A DNA stretch of 64,000 bases from positions 248,001 through 312,000 of the forward strand of contig JARWIR010000050.1 in assembly GCA_029959085.1 (NCBI GenBank), written 5' to 3'. Position 1 is the stretch's first letter; every line of letters begins with the position of its first letter. The translations under genes were made by a program, and so were the position numbers. Below the pieces are notes generated by a model. It searched no databases and had not been told where the DNA came from. It worked only from the letters and a program-made list of their open reading frames with translations. Origin of the DNA: Nemophila menziesii. Its lineage: Eukaryota > Streptophyta > Magnoliopsida > Boraginales > Hydrophyllaceae. Positions 59,575 to 64,000 of this stretch are shown piece by piece.

Positions 59575-60575
59575 GAAATATTGCATAATATAGGGAACTA
59601 TAATACGACTTTTTCATAATATAAGGAGCTATATACTATAGTGCAACTTTGTCATAATATATGGATCTATATTGCAATATATCGGGACCTATATTGCAAT
59701 TTTTGAAAAAACATAGGGCATTTACGTCAACAATGACGCTAATTTTGAAGGAGTGAATTCTTGAAAAAAAGCTTCGTCTCATAGAATGTTTAAAGAATTG
59801 TATATATAAAATAGGGACCTAAAGTGCAATTGAGTCTATGTATAGGTGACACCGTGTGATTATTTTTTTCATGCGAGTTGTTTATTATGGTGGATGGATA
59901 TAAAGATAGAGTGTCCTACTTGTCGTCGCCCTCTTCCACCAGCTTGACTGAAGATTCTTCTTAAGGAAAAATTTGTAAATTTCATTTGGGGTAAATTTAC
60001 TAAACTTTTAATTTTTTAATTTTATGTGGTTTTTATTTGTATGATTATTTTTTTATTTAATGTAAGAGATAGGGAATTGTAGAATAACAAATGCAAAAAA
60101 ATTAATATCAAGGCCTATAGTGTAGTTTTTGGATCATATAGGGACCTACAATACTTTTTTGGCATATTATAGGGACCTACAGTATATAGATAGTGCATAG
60201 TATAGTGACATTTAGTGTAATTTTATATAATAAGGGGATCTAGATTGCAATTTTTCATAATATAGTAAACTATAGTAGTATAGTGTAATTTTACTTAACC
60301 TAGGAACTTATAGTGCAATTTTGCATAATATAGGGACTTATAGTGCAATTTATATGGAAAAAATCGAATGTGTTTTTCAGAATCATTACTTGGTCTCCCC
60401 ACATTCTAAAATCCTTATTAAATATATGCGGATTTTGTTTTTATATAATAAATATATGGCCTTATACTATAATTCTTTAAAAATAAATTTATATAAGTCG
60501 TATAGGGATATATATTGCGGATTTTGTAAAATTTAGGAGCCTATATTGCAAATTTGTATAATATAAGGACCTATA
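59575..60575. repeat. Extended GGGACCTATA minisatellite, U6
   Basis: As in U3, with the full number of copies near 59650-59700. Confidence 0.7.
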
Positions 60576-61023
60576 GTACAATAATCGGTATTGAGAAGTC
60601 TTGTTTTTTTCTTGTTTAGGGTAGAGAGGAATCAACAGAGGATCAATGTAAACATATTGTAAGAATATGATGAAGATTTGATATAGGTGTATGTATGTAT
60701 TATTTATAATAATAGTTATGTAATATTTCGATGAAGCTTTGTTACTTAATTAGAGATAGATTTTTTGTTGAGATATTATAATTTTTATCTTTTAAACCCA
60801 AGGTTTCACATGAGACTTCAAATTAACACACATTTGGCAGTGTTTTCAAGCTTTTAACTAAATTTAGATATATTTTTTTTTATCGATGAAATATATAATA
60901 CTTGACAATGTGCCTGGCTCTTTCATGAAAAACAGGGTTGAAATATATACCCCATAACTAAGGAGAAATATTTAGTATTTTCTCACAATATAAAATTTTA
61001 GTTTAGTATTTTTTAGCTCCCAT

Positions 61024-61051
61024 TATATATATATATATAGAGAGAGAGAAA
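61024..61051. repeat. (TA)n(GA)n microsatellite, U6
   Basis: Shortest allele of the three type B units. Confidence 0.9.
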
Positions 61052-61085
61052 GATTAATCTTCAATTTTCTTTTTATGGCAGACGA

Positions 61086-61958
61086 CCTAAACTCCCAAGT
61101 TTGACTCAATTTTTTACGTTTTTGAATATATTTTAGAGTTACATTTACTATGGTAAAAGTTAGTCTTATAATTTAGAATCATTTTGATTCTCGAAAGATA
61201 TAATCCATAATTATTTAGTCACACTACTTTTTTTAATCAAATTTAGTCACACTATAAGAGTAACAATCGTTCATAAATTTCTAATTTTAACTTCATTTGA
61301 AAAAAATGTATGGATCTAAAATAGATAGTTGTAGTTGTTAAAGTATTCTACACTCTTTCGAGTGAATGAATCATATCAAAATGGAAAAAATCATCAGATG
61401 CATTAAAAAATAAAAAGATAAAAAATATTCACGGATGGATTCATTGCACCACATTCTATCCTAGAAAATTGTGAGAATTGAAAATAGAGTTTTTTTCTAA
61501 CATAAGAGGCTTTAGAGACACATCCTAAACTCCCAAGTTTGACTCAATCTTTTACATTTTTTAATATATTTGAGAGTTAATTTGACAATGGTCAAAGTTA
61601 GTCTTATAATTTATTATCATTTTGATTCTTGAAAGATATAATTCCATAATTCTTTAGTCACACTACTTTTTTTAATCAAATTTAGTCACATTACAATTCA
61701 CTATCAATCATAAATTTCTAATTTTTAACTTTATTTGAAAAAATTATGGATCTAAAATCGATAGTTGTAGTTGTTAAAGTATTATACACTCTTTCGATTG
61801 AGTGAATCTTTATCAAAATGGAAATAATTATCAGATGCATTAAAAAAGAAATAGATAAAAATATTCACGATCGATTCATTGCACCACATTCTATCTTACA
61901 AAATCGTGAGAATTGAAAATAGAGTTTTTTTTAACATAAGAGGCTTTAGAGACACCTC
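61086..61958. repeat. Direct tandem duplication, ~436-bp period, U6
   Basis: Copies 61086-61523 and 61524-61958, matching U3 and U5. Confidence 0.9.
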
Positions 61959-62157
61959 CTATAAACACATGCATCCTTACCCAATCTACTTTTTTTATTA
62001 AAAATGCATAAACAAAATTAACACTCTAAGACAAAATCTCTCTACCCATTATACCTATTTTTTGTTTTTTATTTGCTATATATAACATTTTTTATCATAA
62101 TTATTTAAAAAACCCTAAACATTAGCTTCTCTCTCCTCTATTTATTAAAACCTCACA

Positions 62158-62340
62158 ATGATTTTCTTCTACCTTTTTGTCTTTCATTTTCTTTCTCAGC
62201 CATGGCTGCTAGAACTTCACATATCTTGAAGATCATGCCTTCTATATAGTCACGAGCATCTAGTTCACGAAAGAAGATGAGACATGTCGTTCATCCCCCT
62301 TCATGCTGCTGCACAAGGAAATAGTTTGCTACTCCGGTGA
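62158..62340 (+). pseudogene. Relic of a small secreted-peptide-like gene, U6
   Basis: Same frame, same two internal TGA stops and same length as in U3 and U5. The alternative short frame starts at 62202. Confidence 0.3.
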
Positions 62341-62649
62341 AGGAGATACTGATGCTCAAGCTTGAAGATCTCCGTCATTCGTGAGTGAAGACCTCCGCCG
62401 TTATTCGAGTAAAGTCATTCGTGAAACCCTTGTGGTTTGAGAAAGTTTTGTCGCCAGAGATCTATGGAGCTTCGAGCTTTGGTTGTAGAACGTTGGAGAT
62501 GTCTTTTTCTTTTTTTTAGTAGATAGACATATGTACTTTTCATGTTACATCATTTATTCAATATTAATTGTTGACTCTTTATTAGTAAATGTATTTTAAT
62601 GTATGTTTATTGTTTTCTCCCTAAATAATTCTTGTAGTATTAATTCTAA

Positions 62650-62905
62650 AAAAACTCAGTAATTTATTACTCAGGATTTTTACCATATACTCAGTTACTT
62701 TCCCTCAATCTCAGTAAAATCCCTGATCAATCATTTTTCTCCGAGTACGCAATTCTTTTTCTCGATAACTCACTACATTTTCCGAGTACTCAGTACCTTT
62801 TTCGAGTACTCAGTACTATTTCTGGCAGCCTAGCACTTTTTTCGAGTAACCATAACCTTTTTAGAGTACATAGAACTTTTTCCGAGTACTCATAATTTTT
62901 TACGG
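62650..62905. repeat. Degenerate ACTCAGTACC minisatellite, U6
   Basis: Intermediate length between U3 and U5; includes the TTAGAGTACATAGAAC variant that U3 has lost. Confidence 0.75.
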
Positions 62906-64000
62906 CGGCACTAGCGGTGGTCGGCGGTTCGGAGATCGGTAGTGGTTGGTGGTTGTGATTGGAGTTGGAAACTATTGATACTCTGAAGGAGGAGGAGAGC
63001 AAAATGGTAATAGAGTAGAGAAAAAAATTATAAGGGAGGATAAAGAAGTATCTATTTTTGTTTTATATATACTTTAAGATTGTTATTGAAACACAAGGTG
63101 TCAAAGGTTTCTTTCGAGAATAGTTGATTAGGGTAGTACTTATTGGGCAAGTAGATGGACTCAAGACCACATGAGTAATTCACCCTCTAAAATTTGTTAA
63201 GTCATAATTATGTTTTTTTCTATTTTTTAATGTTCAAGGTTCCTATAATTAATCGTAGTAACATGAACTAGATATAGTTTTTTTTGAAATTCAAACTAAT
63301 AAATAGTGTTCAAGAACTCCCGCATAAGATTTTTAACCTTCTAGAAAATGGTCTTAGAATTAGTCGAAACTAAGATATTTTAGAAAGTTTGGGAGGTTCT
63401 TAAGGTTATATTAGCATGAATTATTAAGTTATGTCTAATTTATTTCTTTTCCTGAACATATAGTCTAACCGATACTTAGGCCATTTTAGAAAGTTTGTGA
63501 GGTAAATCAAGCAACTCAACTCAATAGTGGAAATAGGTTGTGGTATCTCTCTTCCCTCTACCCTTAGGGCACTCTTACTCATTTTAATCAAATTTAATGT
63601 TATATTTTCTTTTTTCCCTCGGGTTAATTATTATCGTGGATTTTAGCCACACATATGGCATTTTTTTGGTTTGATTTTGTTTAAAAGATGTTATTATGGA
63701 GGTCTCTTAAAGGCATCCGATTATTGGGATTTTATATGGGTTAGGGTTTAGGATGAGAGTCGGAGTGGTGAGGGTAGCAGCTTCTTGTGAAGGATTATAG
63801 TTTTATGGCCTTCATGGTCTTTATGTGGGCTAGTGGTTGAGTGGAGAGAGTTGATAGTTGTGTAGATGTAGAAGACGGTCGGGTCAATGTGGTCTTAAAG
63901 GTTATCAGAGTTAGAGAACCAAGGATTTCATGTTGCATGGATAGTGTATAGTGTGTTGAAAGTAACAGGGTGGTGTTCAACAATGTGGGACAAAAACAAG
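62906..64000. other. Type B spacer of U6, to window end
   Basis: Equivalent to 33426-34525. Two minus-strand frames (62790-63002 and 63795-63983) are not kept at full length in the other units. No gene called. Confidence 0.4.

Larger units (their letters stand above)
57090..64000. repeat. Tandem unit U6, type B, cut by the window end
   Basis: Type B head and middle as far as the equivalent of about 34500 in U3. It lacks the U5 deletion and the U3/U5 head variants, so it is a separate type B lineage. Confidence 0.95.

Overview
This is AT-rich nuclear DNA of a flowering plant, very probably a eudicot. The evidence is a plant L1-type LINE whose ORF1 carries a DUF4283-like domain, split genes with GT-AG introns, 5' leaders with AAACCCTA telo-boxes, TGGGCC site II motifs and a hAT-like element rich in the GGTTCGG motif. 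No tRNA, rRNA, CRISPR array or bacterial-style operon was seen.

The whole window lies inside one head-to-tail tandem array; neither edge of the array is visible. Six units start at 1, 11250, 27639, 36879, 47975 and 57090 (U1 to U6). All share a head of about 3.0 kb, and the five complete units share a tail of about 1.6 kb. They fall into two types by their middle: type A (U1, U2, U4) has a 6.6-kb middle with a hAT-like element, degenerate 30-50 bp repeats and small ORFs. Type B (U3, U5, U6) has a 4-kb middle with a nested 436-bp tandem duplication, a promoter-like block with a decayed small-peptide ORF, and (seen in U3 and U5) a second truncated copy of the head. The order is A A B A B B(partial). 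Shared indels and substitutions pair U2 with U4 and U3 with U5, so an A+B dimer appears to have been duplicated as a block.

Each unit junction is crossed by a minus-strand split gene. Its LRR exons resemble the C-terminal leucine-rich repeats of plant RAD7/rhp7-like proteins, joined in phase to a 28-codon two-exon start that I do not recognise. Five copies have both ends in the window. Two (26444-28478 and 55889-57930) read through as 189 and 192 codons. Three are broken by different lesions: lost start codons, lost splice sites, a 7-bp duplication and a nonsense codon. All five share an apparent frameshift near the C-terminus. The promoter block (two telo-boxes, two site II motifs and a CArG-box sequence CCTATATAGG) is kept almost everywhere.

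U2 alone carries a near full-length 5.3-kb LINE (20019-25317, minus strand) with a 13-bp target-site duplication, a poly(A) tail, an intact ORF1, and an ORF2 broken by two mutually compensating frameshifts and one nonsense codon. It inserted after the A+B dimer was duplicated. The rest of the window is non-coding, repetitive or unrecognised sequence, described piece by piece below.
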